From Algoriphagus sp. (GTDB lineage: Bacteria > Bacteroidota > Bacteroidia > Cytophagales > Cyclobacteriaceae), in assembly GCF_029254265.1 (NCBI RefSeq), contig NZ_JAQWXX010000082.1, positions 1-64,000 of the forward strand: a stretch of 64,000 nt of DNA. Direction: 5' to 3'. The translations under genes and the position numbers were made by a program. This document shows positions 39,843 to 50,647 of the stretch, in pieces. How positions within the stretch are numbered: position 1 is the first letter of the stretch; each line of letters starts with the position of its first letter. The notes beneath the pieces were generated by a model, which saw nothing but the letters and a program-made list of their open reading frames with translations, was not told where the DNA came from and did not search any database.

Positions 39843-40643
39843 TTAACCTTTCATAGCGGAAAGCATTCCACCATAGATTTTATTCAATGAACTCACGTTT
39901 TGATTCAATTTTGAAAGCTCGTTTTTGAAAGCTTCTGTTTCTTTACCAGCCTCGCTAAGACCTTCCATAGCAGCGGTCATATTAGAATAGAATTTATTCA
40001 ATGTCTTCACATGGCTGTTTGCATCCTGAAGTTCCATTTCATATACAGAATTCAAGGCTGATAGATTCTTAGTGACTGTCTGAACTTGCATATGATAAGC
40101 TTTTGCGTCCTGAGATGCAGAAGACATTTCAGTAAGGGCCGCAGCAGTCTTGCTGTAAGAAGCATTCATATCTACTAAAGTCTTTGCAGCAGATTTTACA
40201 TTTGTAGCATATTCGTTGGTTGCTACTGCTGCATCAGCGAGATTACCCATCTTTGCAGCAGAAGTCGCAAGGTTTTGCATTCCTTTTCCTAAGCTTTCGA
40301 TAAGTTCTGGACCAACTTTAGCATTTGCTAGCATTTCATCTAACTTTTGAGTGGTGTTATCACCAGTTGATGCCTTCGCCGTTCTCTTTACTCCCGGAGC
40401 ATCTCCTGCAAGTTCTGGATATACTTTTGACCAATCTACTTCTTCAGCTTTTGGCTCAAATGCCGATAGGAAGAAAATAAATGCCTCCGTAGAAAGTCCT
40501 ATTCCGATCATCCAGTTAGCGCCCTGCCAATCCAAGATTTTAAACATAGCACCAAGGATCACGACAGCAGCACCAATACCATAAACTTTTGGCATAATAC
40601 TGGAATAAAATTTAGCTGAGAAAGAGTTGCTGTTACTAGCCAT
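39843..40643 (-). CDS. gldL: T9SS/gliding motility protein GldL
   Basis: MPKVYGIGAAVVILGAMFKILDWQGANWMIGIGLSTEAFIF. Confidence 0.95.
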   Translation of the reverse strand: MASNSNSFSAKFYSSIMPKVYGIGAAVVILGAMFKILDWQGANWMIGIGLSTEAFIFFLSAFEPKAEEVDWSKVYPELAGDAPGVKRTAKASTGDNTTQKLDEMLANAKVGPELIESLGKGMQNLATSAAKMGNLADAAVATNEYATNVKSAAKTLVDMNASYSKTAAALTEMSSASQDAKAYHMQVQTVTKNLSALNSVYEMELQDANSHVKTLNKFYSNMTAAMEGLSEAGKETEAFKNELSKLNQNVSSLNKIYGGMLSAMKG

Positions 40644-40691
40644 TTTTTGAATAAAATTAAGGTTTAAGTGTTTTTTAGTGGGTTTGTTTTT

Positions 40692-41786
40692 TTATCTTCT
40701 TTTTCTTTGCGAGCTTTTAACATCCATGGACCCTGACCTACCAATAAATGTCATTGCAGTTCTGAATCCAATGTGAGCCTGAGCAACATCTTCGTATTCG
40801 TATGTTCTTGTACTGGTCTCTAAATAATGAGCAATATCTTTCCAGCTACCGCCTCTCACTACTTTTCTTGGCTCATTAGGATCATCAAATACTGGATCTA
40901 AATCCCATGTAACAGTTCTCGAAGTTGTAGCATAGGCATCAAGTACCCATTCTGCTACATTTCCAGACATATTATATAGACCAAAACCATTTGGCGCAAA
41001 AACGTCTACTGGAGCAGTATAAGCAAATCCATCATCAATGTAATTTCCTCTACCTGGTTTGAAGTTTGCCATCAGACAACCTCTTTTATTTTTCAAGTAA
41101 GGACCTCCCCAAGGATATTTTGCCACATCTTTTCCTCCTTTTGCAGCATATTCCCATTCAGCTTCGGAAGGAAGCCTGAAACTAGGAGCATCAAAATCAT
41201 ATTCGTCTCTTGAATTTTGATAATAAGTTCTCCATTGAGCATACTTATTAGCCTGATCATACGTCACCCCTACTACAGGGTAGTCATCAAAAGCAGGATG
41301 ATCAAAGTAAAACTCCATCAAAGGATCTCCATAATGGTATGTAAAACTTGTAGACCAAACGGTCGTGTCAGGTCTCAATTCTTCATAGTTCAATTGTGGA
41401 GGATCTTTTAGAGTAGTTGGTGTACCTGTATCTAAATCACCATTTTTCACAGATTCCAAAAATTGTCTGTATTTATTATTGGAAACTTCGTACTTGTCCA
41501 TAAAAAATTCCGAAACCGTAAACTGTTTGTTAAGAGACGATTGAGTAAATGCAATATCTTCATCAGATTGACCCATCCAAAAAGTCCCAGCTTTTACAGG
41601 AACCATGTCGTAAGGAAGGTTTTGTTGCCAGCTATCGCGTTTCGGAACTCCAGTTACTTCTCCTCTCCTGTTCATCTTTTCACTAGCCGATCCTTTTTTA
41701 TTAAATAGACTACAACCAGGTAAAAGTGTCGCTACCACCAACCCTAAAGTGATTGGCATTAAGCGCAAATTCATTTTTTTATACAT
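40692..41786 (-). CDS. gldK: T9SS/gliding motility lipoprotein GldK (SUMF1/FGE fold)
   Basis: Lipobox TLLPGCSLF; GTFWMGQSDED, FRLPSEAEWEYAAKGG, VVRGGSWKD; ORF extends to 41864. Confidence 0.95.
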   Translation of the reverse strand: MYKKMNLRLMPITLGLVVATLLPGCSLFNKKGSASEKMNRRGEVTGVPKRDSWQQNLPYDMVPVKAGTFWMGQSDEDIAFTQSSLNKQFTVSEFFMDKYEVSNNKYRQFLESVKNGDLDTGTPTTLKDPPQLNYEELRPDTTVWSTSFTYHYGDPLMEFYFDHPAFDDYPVVGVTYDQANKYAQWRTYYQNSRDEYDFDAPSFRLPSEAEWEYAAKGGKDVAKYPWGGPYLKNKRGCLMANFKPGRGNYIDDGFAYTAPVDVFAPNGFGLYNMSGNVAEWVLDAYATTSRTVTWDLDPVFDDPNEPRKVVRGGSWKDIAHYLETSTRTYEYEDVAQAHIGFRTAMTFIGRSGSMDVKSSQRKRR

Positions 41787-41842
41787 AAATGACGTTTTTT
41801 CGTTCATTAGATTTTCCTCAACTCTTAAAGTGCTTAAGATGC

Positions 41843-41875
41843 GAAATTTAGCTGAATTTGGCACAATAATGCAAA
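41843..41875 (-). promoter_or_regulatory. promoter for gldKLMN: TTTG-N21-TAAATTTC
   Basis: Near-consensus Bacteroidetes promoter; overlaps 5' end of maximal gldK ORF, so start is downstream. Confidence 0.5.
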
Positions 41876-41935
41876 TAACCTGCCAAATTTAAAGTAATGT
41901 TTATGCTTCTTATAAAGCGTTAAATTTCACGAATG

Positions 41936-42916
41936 TCAAAACCTAAATCTAGGCGTCCGCTGAATCACTCGCTGAACATCTTTGGTGACATCCGACAAAG
42001 AATAACGTAACAACAATTCGTGGCTGGTTGGAGCTTTGGCTTCCAATCCTCCAAAAACCAAGTCAAATGAATATCCTAATTTTAAAGAATTGTCTCTCAA
42101 TAGACTATATCCCATTATAAGTGATATAGACTCTTCTCCTCTAAAACCAATACCACCACTTATTCTGTTTTGATGCGTCGCAATAACGCTAACCTCATAG
42201 GAAAAATTATTAAACGAGACAGATTTTAACAAAAAACTCGGCTCTATTCTCAATTGACCAACTGGCCTGAATCTATATCCAAAAAGCAAATAGGAATGAT
42301 TTCTAAGTTGATTAGCATACGCTCCATCTCCAAAATCAAACGCTGGTTCATTGAGGTGCCTACTACTCAAACCAAGGTAATAATCGCCCCGGTCAAATAA
42401 GAGCCCCGCTCCAAAATTTAAATTTATTTGGCTTTCTTTTCCGGAATTTGGAAGATTTGGTTCAGGATTGACCACAATCAACTCCCCATAGTCAATTGCG
42501 CTGGAAAAAAATCCAGCATATGCGCCAAAACTTAATGTAGCTCTTTTCAATTTTTTGTGATAGGCACCTTGGAGGTTAATCTCCAAATTACCAGTTGGTC
42601 CAATCTGATCATTCACTATAGTGAGCCCATAGCCAATATTTTTGCCATCCAAGCTACCCTGAGCTGTGATAAGCTGGGTGATAGGCGCTCCTCCTTGTCC
42701 AGAACTGGTTGAATAATTCAACCATTGGGATCTATGCAGAGCGGAGAACCTATATCCACCATCCTTACCCGCAAAAGCCGGATTATAATACATGCCATTG
42801 TACATGTACTGTGTAAACTGAGCATCTTGCTGGGCCCTTAAAGATGTAAATCCAAAAAAGAAAATAATCAGGAAGAAACAATTTAAAAAGCACTTCCTCA
42901 GGCCTCTTTCAAGCAT
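41936..42916 (-). CDS. PorP/SprF family T9SS membrane protein
   Basis: QQDAQFTQYMYNGMYYNPAFAGKDGGYRFSALHRSQW. Confidence 0.93.
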   Translation of the reverse strand: MLERGLRKCFLNCFFLIIFFFGFTSLRAQQDAQFTQYMYNGMYYNPAFAGKDGGYRFSALHRSQWLNYSTSSGQGGAPITQLITAQGSLDGKNIGYGLTIVNDQIGPTGNLEINLQGAYHKKLKRATLSFGAYAGFFSSAIDYGELIVVNPEPNLPNSGKESQINLNFGAGLLFDRGDYYLGLSSRHLNEPAFDFGDGAYANQLRNHSYLLFGYRFRPVGQLRIEPSFLLKSVSFNNFSYEVSVIATHQNRISGGIGFRGEESISLIMGYSLLRDNSLKLGYSFDLVFGGLEAKAPTSHELLLRYSLSDVTKDVQRVIQRTPRFRF

Positions 42917-42992
42917 TTTTATCTGGTTTAAGTCAATTTCAAAACTATTGTAAGGATTTAAACTGAAAAACCATTGATTTTGATTCTAAGAA

Positions 42993-43766
42993 TTACAAAT
43001 TATTGGCTTTTTTGATATAAAGCTCCAAAGCTCCAGTCATACTTGGCGCATTTGGTAGTGGTGCTTCAATATCGAGAATTAGGTCTAAGTCCCTGACTGC
43101 TTGGGCTGTAGTAGGACCAAATGCAGCTATCCTAGTATTCCCTTGTGAAAAATCCGGGAAATTTATCTTTAAAGATTTTATCCCAGACGGGCTGAAGAAA
43201 GCAAGAATATCATATTTAACATCAGCTAAGTCAGATAAATCCGCCGCTATGGTATGGTAAATGATTGCTTCGGTAAAGGCTATTCCTGCTTTTTCGAGAT
43301 AGTTAGGAATATCGTCTTTGCGTATATCCGAACAAGGAAAAAGATATTTTTCGGATTTGTGCTTCTTGAAATAATCAAATAAATCTTCTGCGGTCCTTTG
43401 CCCTACAAATAGCTTTCGCTTTCTAATGACAATATACTTCTGTAAATAATGTGCAGTCTGATCAGAAATACAGAAGTATTTCATATCAGCAGGCATCTCG
43501 ATTTTAAAATCTTTGCAAATAGCAAAAAAATGATCTATCGCATTTCTACTAGTAAATATGATGGCAGTGTGCTTAAGAATATCTATTTTTTGCTTTCTGA
43601 ATTCCTTAGAAGGCACAGGCTCTATTTTGATAAACTGCCTAAAATCAATCTTGAGATTATATTTTTCAGCCAATTGCTTATAAGGCGAATTCACATCACT
43701 TGGAGCAGGTTGAGATACAAGGATACTTTTTACCGGTTTAAACCTGTCTTTTGTAGCTGCGCTCAT
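42993..43766 (-). CDS. hemD: uroporphyrinogen-III synthase
   Basis: HemD-like IIFTSRNAIDHFF, ILAFFSPSGIKSL, IAAFGPTTAQAV. Confidence 0.88.
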   Translation of the reverse strand: MSAATKDRFKPVKSILVSQPAPSDVNSPYKQLAEKYNLKIDFRQFIKIEPVPSKEFRKQKIDILKHTAIIFTSRNAIDHFFAICKDFKIEMPADMKYFCISDQTAHYLQKYIVIRKRKLFVGQRTAEDLFDYFKKHKSEKYLFPCSDIRKDDIPNYLEKAGIAFTEAIIYHTIAADLSDLADVKYDILAFFSPSGIKSLKINFPDFSQGNTRIAAFGPTTAQAVRDLDLILDIEAPLPNAPSMTGALELYIKKANNL

Positions 43767-43794
43767 ACTTGTTGTATTGTTTTGAATATCAAAA

Positions 43795-44913
43795 TTATCC
43801 TCCGAGAATCATCACCCACTTTGCAATTATTAAAAAGGGTACTAATTCAGCGATGCAAAGGTAAGTAAATAAATGATATTTCTTAAAGCTGAGCCTATTC
43901 ATCATAATGAAGAACAAAACCAAAACGCCTATAATATAAAACCAAAAAAAAGTAGAGAAAGATATTCCTACAGCACTTTTTGCGAAATCGAAATCATTCA
44001 TCAAAAAATAGGCTGAGATCAAAATAAGGCCTGTTATGGCTATCATTACTAAGCGTAACAAGTAAAAAAAGTGTGGAAATTCTATTTTATTTAATTCAAA
44101 TAAATATGCTATAATCCGAATAGCAGTAAATTTAATTATGGTAAGTATTAATAAAATTAATGCCCCTATTAACCATCCAATCAGCAGATTTTGAAAAGTA
44201 ATATCAACTCTTGATTCTAACCAATCCATTTTAAATAAAACTGCTCCAAGGATCAACCCTAAGGAAGACATTAGATTGACTATCAGTACGAAAACCAAGA
44301 TATCAAACGAAAAGAATTTTTGGAGACTCCCCGAATCGGAAAAATCTTCCGCATTCAATAAAGAAATCGGCCTCGTCATCATTGAAAATATGAACGGATA
44401 GGCCATTTTATAAAGCGTGACAAATAACAAAATCAGTAAAAGTGCAAAAATGAAAAAATCTCTGATTTGTTGTCTTGTCCCTCCATCTCGCTTTTGAAGC
44501 TCGGCTTCTGCTACTTGTATTCCCGATTGTACGCTTATAGGTTGGATTAATTTCTTAGCACTAACATCCTCCAAACTAATTCCGGATTTGAACAAGGTTA
44601 ACGTAGTCTTGGAGGAGTCAGAAATTGCCTTTATACTCTCCAGACTTGCAATGAATGCCGTATCTTCTTTAGTGAAAAACCAAAGCTTTTCACCCAAAAA
44701 AGCCACAGACTCTTCAGGAAACTGAAATGAAAAATATGAGTTTGGGAAAGAGTTTAGATCCAACCGAAGTAATAAGCGATCATTTGAATCAAACCAGGTC
44801 TCTCGACCCGAGGCTTCCCATTGATCACTATAATTCTCTAATACCTGAGCTTCTCCTTTTGAAAAAAAAGAAAATCCCAGAATTAAGAAAAGAAAAAAGA
44901 TACGTTGCTTCAT
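43795..44913 (-). CDS. DUF4271 domain-containing membrane protein
   Basis: Signal peptide, C-terminal TM bundle, adjacent to hemD. Confidence 0.75.
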   Translation of the reverse strand: MKQRIFFLFLILGFSFFSKGEAQVLENYSDQWEASGRETWFDSNDRLLLRLDLNSFPNSYFSFQFPEESVAFLGEKLWFFTKEDTAFIASLESIKAISDSSKTTLTLFKSGISLEDVSAKKLIQPISVQSGIQVAEAELQKRDGGTRQQIRDFFIFALLLILLFVTLYKMAYPFIFSMMTRPISLLNAEDFSDSGSLQKFFSFDILVFVLIVNLMSSLGLILGAVLFKMDWLESRVDITFQNLLIGWLIGALILLILTIIKFTAIRIIAYLFELNKIEFPHFFYLLRLVMIAITGLILISAYFLMNDFDFAKSAVGISFSTFFWFYIIGVLVLFFIMMNRLSFKKYHLFTYLCIAELVPFLIIAKWVMILGG

Positions 44914-44916
44914 GAA

Positions 44917-46617
44917 TTAAAATCTAGCCAAATAACCAAAGTGTATTCGCGAATAAGAAAATTGAAGCGGTTGTAAATTCGACTTACCCACTCCGTAGAT
45001 AAATCGAAACAATCCTGATCCCGTCTCCAGATTCAATCCAGCACCAAAAGATACTGGTCGGTCAATTGCCGTTGCAAAGTACGGGTTTTCAAGAATCCCT
45101 GCATCTGCAAATACCATCAGAAATGAATTTTCTCCGAAAAATAATCGCTGTTCCATGCTTAGGTATCCAAAGGATCTGGCATAAAAAAAGTTTTCGTTAA
45201 ACCCACGGATTGTTTTTAGGCCACCAAGTCTAAATAGGTCATTTAAAAGTAGGTTGTCATTTTGAATTAATCCTCCACTGCCTTTAAACCACATTCCCCA
45301 TGTTGGCCTAATAAAAAAATGTTTTTCGTAGCTACCCTGAATCTGATACTGTGGTGTATTGAGATCGATCCCCGAATAGACCTCGTCTGGAATACCAGTG
45401 TTTTGGAGAATCTTTTTATTTCCGGCGGCTAGCTCAACGTTGAATAAACTTCCTCTCCTCGGAAAAAATGGATCTTCTAAGGAATTAAAATGTACACTAA
45501 TTCCATATTGATTCCATCGAAAATCGGCCACATCAGGCAGATCTGTGACCTCCCGATATGCATATGTACTTATTAAATCCCCCGCCTGTCTTTTGGTAAA
45601 GAAATTGAGATAACTATTTGAAGAAATCCTATATCCAAAATCCAGACTTAAAAACCTATTTAAGAACGTAGTATCCTGCTTTAGTAGGCTGAACCCAATT
45701 TGTACATCGATAGGGGAATTAAAAAGGAAAGATTCTTTTGCTGAAATATCCAAACTCTGACTTTGCAGATTAAGTCGCTGCCAGTGGATTTCTACATCTC
45801 TTCCTTTTCCTCCAAGATGATACAACTCCAAATCCAATTGGCCTGTAATCAGCATTTTTCCAGGCTCGTTTTCATTTGGAAGTAATCCTACAATTCCATC
45901 TAAAACATTCGTATTTCGATCTCTTAGGTCAAATGTGGGAAGCGCTTTTTTGATTTGGAAAGAAAGTCCAGGTTCGCGAGTAAGGGAGAAATAAGGTGAC
46001 CTCCTAAGTTGCCGACTTGCTTGATTTAGTTGCTTTTGGGAAAAAGGGGATCCCGGAATGATTCCTGTTAGATTTTGAATGTATTTCCCCTGAGTTTTAG
46101 TACTCCCACTCACTTCCACAGAATCCCAAAGAATAAGTGGCCCTGAATCAAAAACCAAATTACTACGGATAGAATCTCCCTCTATTTTGATTTCACCAAA
46201 GTTTATTTTTGCAAAAGGGAAACCCTGATTTTCTGCTTCAGAGACAACCTTCTGCATCCAGACCAAAGCTGAATTATAGTTCTTCTCAATTGGATAAAGA
46301 CTTCTTGAAAATTCGGCAGGAACATTTTCTGTTCCAATTGCTTTCCAAACGTATTTCTTCCCCAAAACCACTTTCACAAAGAGCGAATCGGACCTTCGCT
46401 CTTCTTCAAAAAAAGCTTCCAAATATCCTTCATTTCGAATAGCAGTCTGAAGAGAATCCAAAAACTCAGTTTCCTTAGTCTTAGAAAAAAAGATTTTGCT
46501 TCCTTTCCACTCAGTTTCTGGGATGGTTTCCCATTTCAAAAAAGTAGTCTCCTGCGCCTCCACGGAAAATCCGAACGCCAAAAAAAACAAGACTATCAAG
46601 GTAAACTGAAACTTCAA
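44917..46617 (-). CDS. BamA/TamA family outer membrane protein
   Basis: POTRA-like N-terminus, C-terminal surface-antigen barrel (RLGGLKTIRGFNENFFYARSFGYLSMEQRLFFGENSFLMVFADAG). Confidence 0.85.
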   Translation of the reverse strand: MKFQFTLIVLFFLAFGFSVEAQETTFLKWETIPETEWKGSKIFFSKTKETEFLDSLQTAIRNEGYLEAFFEEERRSDSLFVKVVLGKKYVWKAIGTENVPAEFSRSLYPIEKNYNSALVWMQKVVSEAENQGFPFAKINFGEIKIEGDSIRSNLVFDSGPLILWDSVEVSGSTKTQGKYIQNLTGIIPGSPFSQKQLNQASRQLRRSPYFSLTREPGLSFQIKKALPTFDLRDRNTNVLDGIVGLLPNENEPGKMLITGQLDLELYHLGGKGRDVEIHWQRLNLQSQSLDISAKESFLFNSPIDVQIGFSLLKQDTTFLNRFLSLDFGYRISSNSYLNFFTKRQAGDLISTYAYREVTDLPDVADFRWNQYGISVHFNSLEDPFFPRRGSLFNVELAAGNKKILQNTGIPDEVYSGIDLNTPQYQIQGSYEKHFFIRPTWGMWFKGSGGLIQNDNLLLNDLFRLGGLKTIRGFNENFFYARSFGYLSMEQRLFFGENSFLMVFADAGILENPYFATAIDRPVSFGAGLNLETGSGLFRFIYGVGKSNLQPLQFSYSRIHFGYLARF

Positions 46618-46663
46618 TGGGCCGCGAAGGATTGATTATATTCGCAAAATAACAGAATTCAAC

Positions 46664-47785
46664 TTGGCAGGCATCTACATACACATTCCTTTTTGCAAGC
46701 AAGCTTGTCATTATTGTGACTTTCACTTTAGCACCAATCTCGATCGAAAAGATCAAATGGTCAATGCGATCATCAAAGAATTAAAACTTCGGAACACTTA
46801 CCTTAAGGGAGTCCCGGTAAAAACCATTTACTTTGGCGGGGGAACACCTTCCTTACTCGCTGCAGACCAGATAGAACGGATTTTAAATGCTATTCATACT
46901 TTCTATCCAACTGAATTGAGTGAAATTACTTTGGAAGCTAATCCTGATGATTTAAGTCGGGAAAACCTTTTTTCGTGGAAAAGCCTTGGGATTGACCGTC
47001 TAAGCTTGGGAATTCAAAGTTTTGATGATTCAATATTGAAGTTTTACAACCGAGCGCATTCTGCTTCTGAATCTAAAAATGCGATTGAAAATGCCCGGAA
47101 GGCTGGCTTTGAAAAGTTTAGTCTTGATCTGATTTATGGATTTCCTTACGTAAATCATGATTTGTGGAAAAAAGATCTTTTCACTGCTATCTCCCAAGAT
47201 CCAGGACATATTTCAAGCTATGCCCTGACTGTTGAGCCCAAAACTGCTTTGGGGACTTGGACCAAACACAAAAAATTTACTCCCGCCTCAGAGGATTTTG
47301 TTGCCACTCAATTTGAGATCCTTCAAGAGGCTACCGAAAAGGCCGGATATGTTCAATATGAGATTTCAAATTTTGGAAAAGCAAATCAGTTTGCCCTCCA
47401 CAATACCAATTATTGGAAAGGTGTGCCTTATCTGGGTGTGGGTCCAAGTGCACATTCATTCGATGGTGAAAACAGGGGAGCCAATCCTGCCAATAATTCC
47501 TCCTATCTGAAATCACTGGAACAGGGACATCATACTTTTCAAATAGAGGAATTATCAAAAAATGATCATCTGAATGAATACATTCTTACCGGACTTCGGA
47601 CAATGTGGGGAATAGATTTTAATCATATTTCAAAGGCTTACCAGCTAGATCTTTTGCAATTGAAAAAATCTATTTTAAGTCAGATGGAAGATCAAGGTTG
47701 GCTCGTTTGGAAAGATAAAAACTTATCTTTGAGTAAAAGTGGTAAGCTTTTGGCCGATAGCATTGCAGAAGCACTTTTTACCTAG
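46664..47785 (+). CDS. hemW: radical SAM heme chaperone HemW
   Basis: AGIYIHIPFCKQACHYCDFHFS; TTG start. Confidence 0.95.
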   Translation: MAGIYIHIPFCKQACHYCDFHFSTNLDRKDQMVNAIIKELKLRNTYLKGVPVKTIYFGGGTPSLLAADQIERILNAIHTFYPTELSEITLEANPDDLSRENLFSWKSLGIDRLSLGIQSFDDSILKFYNRAHSASESKNAIENARKAGFEKFSLDLIYGFPYVNHDLWKKDLFTAISQDPGHISSYALTVEPKTALGTWTKHKKFTPASEDFVATQFEILQEATEKAGYVQYEISNFGKANQFALHNTNYWKGVPYLGVGPSAHSFDGENRGANPANNSSYLKSLEQGHHTFQIEELSKNDHLNEYILTGLRTMWGIDFNHISKAYQLDLLQLKKSILSQMEDQGWLVWKDKNLSLSKSGKLLADSIAEALFT

Positions 47786-47799
47786 GTAGAATTAATCTT

Positions 47800-48111
47800 A
47801 TGAATAACAATCCATATTTCAGTAGAAAAAAAGAGGCAGCTCCCCTTGAATCAGCGTTTAACGATTTGCTCAAAGCATACCGAATTGAAGGCAAATTCAA
47901 AGAAAAGTCCCTTATTCATGATTGGCCGGAACTTGTGGGAAAAACCATAGCAGATCGGACTAGTAGTGTATTCATTAGAGATCAAAAACTATTCGTAAAG
48001 CTAACTTCAGGGCCTGTCAAGAAAGAGTTGATGATGCATAAAAGCAGTTTAATGCTTTTGATAGAGGAAAAGTATGGTAAAGGTGTTGTAGAAGATCTAG
48101 TTTGTATTTAG
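47800..48111 (+). CDS. DUF721 (DciA-like) protein
   Basis: DWPELVGKTIADRTSSVFIRDQKLFVKLTSGPVKKELMMHKSSLM. Confidence 0.85.
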   Translation: MNNNPYFSRKKEAAPLESAFNDLLKAYRIEGKFKEKSLIHDWPELVGKTIADRTSSVFIRDQKLFVKLTSGPVKKELMMHKSSLMLLIEEKYGKGVVEDLVCI

Positions 48112-48229
48112 GACCTCTATAATTTTTTCCCGCTGATTTCGTTTTAGACTTTTTAACAAACTGGAGTAATTGCCTAGTCCATCAGATATTCTAATTTTAG
48201 TATTCTTGCCCATTGACTTTGGCGGATAA

Positions 48230-50290
48230 ATGATCAAACTACCACAATTCAACATCGGAAAACTCAGCATGCTCCTTGCCATTTTGGTTTGGCTGGCATT
48301 GCTATTTGTTGATTTAGTGAGGCTTTTTGGAATACTAAATGAGATGGAATCGGGGATTGCCATCGAATTCACCTGGATTCTGGAAATACTCTTTTTCCTA
48401 ATGGTGTATTTGTTTTATTCCTATTCTATTTCTAAAAACGCCAAAAATGAATTCATTAATTTAATTTGGAGAGCGGCTTCCACGGGAATTTTTGCGGTAG
48501 GGGTTTCAGCTTTGATCTTCTTATTCTATGGATTTATCAGTGAAAGTAGGCTTTCACAGGAACCATTTCTGAGAAATCTTTTTTACCACATCAATTTTGC
48601 TCTTACCACGGTATTTCTGATTTCTTCTGCCTTGCTTTGGAAGCATCTTATACTTTATCAAAGAAGTAAACGTGTAGTAAAACAATGGCAGGCTTATGAG
48701 TTTGCAATGCTGGTTGCGATGTTTTTCATTTTCTTTAATCAAAATACCCTAGACTATAGCTTTTTATTTGGTTTAGTGCTTCTGATTGGTTTGGGGATTG
48801 TACTCTCGGGTAATCTTAAATGGATCCCCTACCTCACTTTTAAAGAGAAATGGAAGTCTTTACTTTTTCTGTCTATCATTTTGCTTTCATGTACATTTCT
48901 ATTTGTGCAGATGCAAGGCTATACAGACCAAGTTATCTACCCGGTTAATTTAACAGATAACCTATTTCTGATTAGTTTATTTGGCTTTATTTTCTCCTAT
49001 GCCCTTTTCAGTTTTTTGGTAACTCTCTTCAATTTACCAACATCTTCTGTTTTTGAACAAAAACTTACAGAAGCGATTAGCTTCCAGAGACTCAGTCAAT
49101 CCATCAAGCCAGAAGAGAATGAAGAGCAGGTTTTGGATATTTTAATGGACTCTTGCATGAGTGCAACCTACTCTGATGGAGCATGGATAGAGATGGGTAG
49201 AAATGACTATCCTGACGGGTTCTTGAAAGAGCAATTTCTGGATGCGGAAACTCGAACAGAACTGTCAGAACTTATGGAGGGATCAAAAGTTGCCAAAGAA
49301 TGGATCTCTGAAAATCGACCAGAAAACTTAAGCCCACTTGCCATTAGACTAGATCACCCAAAATTCGAATCAGTATTATTGGTACCATTGATCATCAATA
49401 AAGTGCCGATTGGAAGGATGGTTTTATGTAAAGAAGTCAAAGATGGCTTCAACAAAGAGATGATGAATATCGTCAGCACGTTCGTAAGTCAGGCTTGTAT
49501 TTCGGTCGAGAATCATAGACTCCTCAATCAGGCGATTTTGAACGAGCGGTATCAGGAAGAGTTAAAAATTGCACAGCGTGTTCAAAAAGCGCTACTTCCG
49601 GCTACCTTGGATCACAATTCTGATTTTGACCTTTGTGCGTATTCCAATGCCGCCGATGAAGTGGGGGGTGATTATTATGATACTTATAAGTTAAGTGAGG
49701 ATCGCTTTGTATTAATCATCGGTGATGTATCTGGCAAAGGGACCTCGGCAGCATTTCACATGTCGCAGATGAAAGGAATATTTCAAAGTCTGATTCAATT
49801 GAACCTGAGCCCTGCTGATTTTTTCATAAAAGCCAATGCAGCGTTGGGCAAATGCCTGGAAAGAAACCATTTCATCACTTCTTCAATTTTCTTGATAGAT
49901 ACTAGTAATAAAACGATAAGTCATGCTCGAGCAGGTCACGTTCCTTCACTTTATTACCAGTCCCAATCAAACAAATCCGACTATTTAGGAATAGATGGCT
50001 TGGGATTAGGAATTTTAAGAAACATACAGTACGAGAAACACGTTGAGCAAAAAACATTTACTTACCATTCCGGAGACGTCTTGGTTTTATTTACAGACGG
50101 AATAGTTGAGGCAAAAAATCAAAAATCTCAACAATTCGGGTTCGAACGATTGAGGACCTTGCTTGAGGTATATCACGAACTTAGCCCAATAGAAATCCAA
50201 TCAAAAATAATAGACTCTCTTCATAGCTTTGTTGGAGGAGATATTAAGATTGATGACGATTACTCGCTAGTGGTAGCTAAGTTCAATTAA
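48230..50290 (+). CDS. membrane GAF-SpoIIE PP2C serine phosphatase
   Basis: N-terminal TM helices; C-terminal DEVGGDYYDTYKLSEDRFVLIIGDVSGKGTSAAFHMSQMKG. Confidence 0.92.
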   Translation: MIKLPQFNIGKLSMLLAILVWLALLFVDLVRLFGILNEMESGIAIEFTWILEILFFLMVYLFYSYSISKNAKNEFINLIWRAASTGIFAVGVSALIFLFYGFISESRLSQEPFLRNLFYHINFALTTVFLISSALLWKHLILYQRSKRVVKQWQAYEFAMLVAMFFIFFNQNTLDYSFLFGLVLLIGLGIVLSGNLKWIPYLTFKEKWKSLLFLSIILLSCTFLFVQMQGYTDQVIYPVNLTDNLFLISLFGFIFSYALFSFLVTLFNLPTSSVFEQKLTEAISFQRLSQSIKPEENEEQVLDILMDSCMSATYSDGAWIEMGRNDYPDGFLKEQFLDAETRTELSELMEGSKVAKEWISENRPENLSPLAIRLDHPKFESVLLVPLIINKVPIGRMVLCKEVKDGFNKEMMNIVSTFVSQACISVENHRLLNQAILNERYQEELKIAQRVQKALLPATLDHNSDFDLCAYSNAADEVGGDYYDTYKLSEDRFVLIIGDVSGKGTSAAFHMSQMKGIFQSLIQLNLSPADFFIKANAALGKCLERNHFITSSIFLIDTSNKTISHARAGHVPSLYYQSQSNKSDYLGIDGLGLGILRNIQYEKHVEQKTFTYHSGDVLVLFTDGIVEAKNQKSQQFGFERLRTLLEVYHELSPIEIQSKIIDSLHSFVGGDIKIDDDYSLVVAKFN

Positions 50291-50313
50291 TAAAGAAAAC
50301 TAGAAATATTAAA

Positions 50314-50646
50314 ATGCTAACTATAATAAATACCCGTGAAAATGGATGCCACATCTTAGCACTTGAAGGAGAAGTGGATGCTAGTAATTCGGTAATGATT
50401 GATGAAGCGATTCAAAAATTAATTGGAGATGGTAGTAAGTCTATTGTTGTTGACGGTCAAAAGTTAGAATACATTTCGTCAGCAGGGCTGGGAGTATTTA
50501 TGTCCTATTTGGAAGATTTCGAAGAAAAAAATGTGGATTTTAAAATTTTCGGGCTCTCCGAAGGAGTTCTCGAGGTATTCAAAATATTAGGTTTACACCA
50601 ATTGATGAATATTTATCCAACTAAGGAGGCTGCCTTTAATTCTTAA
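50314..50646 (+). CDS. STAS-domain anti-sigma factor antagonist
   Basis: GEVDASNSVMIDEAI, LEYISSAGLGVFMSYL (phosphorylatable Ser). Confidence 0.92.
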   Translation: MLTIINTRENGCHILALEGEVDASNSVMIDEAIQKLIGDGSKSIVVDGQKLEYISSAGLGVFMSYLEDFEEKNVDFKIFGLSEGVLEVFKILGLHQLMNIYPTKEAAFNS

Positions 50647-50647
50647 A

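Noticed and set aside
40692-41786. GldK as a formylglycine-generating enzyme serving the nearby Cys-type sulfatase
   Set aside because: Position in gldKLMN and lipobox mark it as a T9SS structural lipoprotein; no evidence of FGE activity
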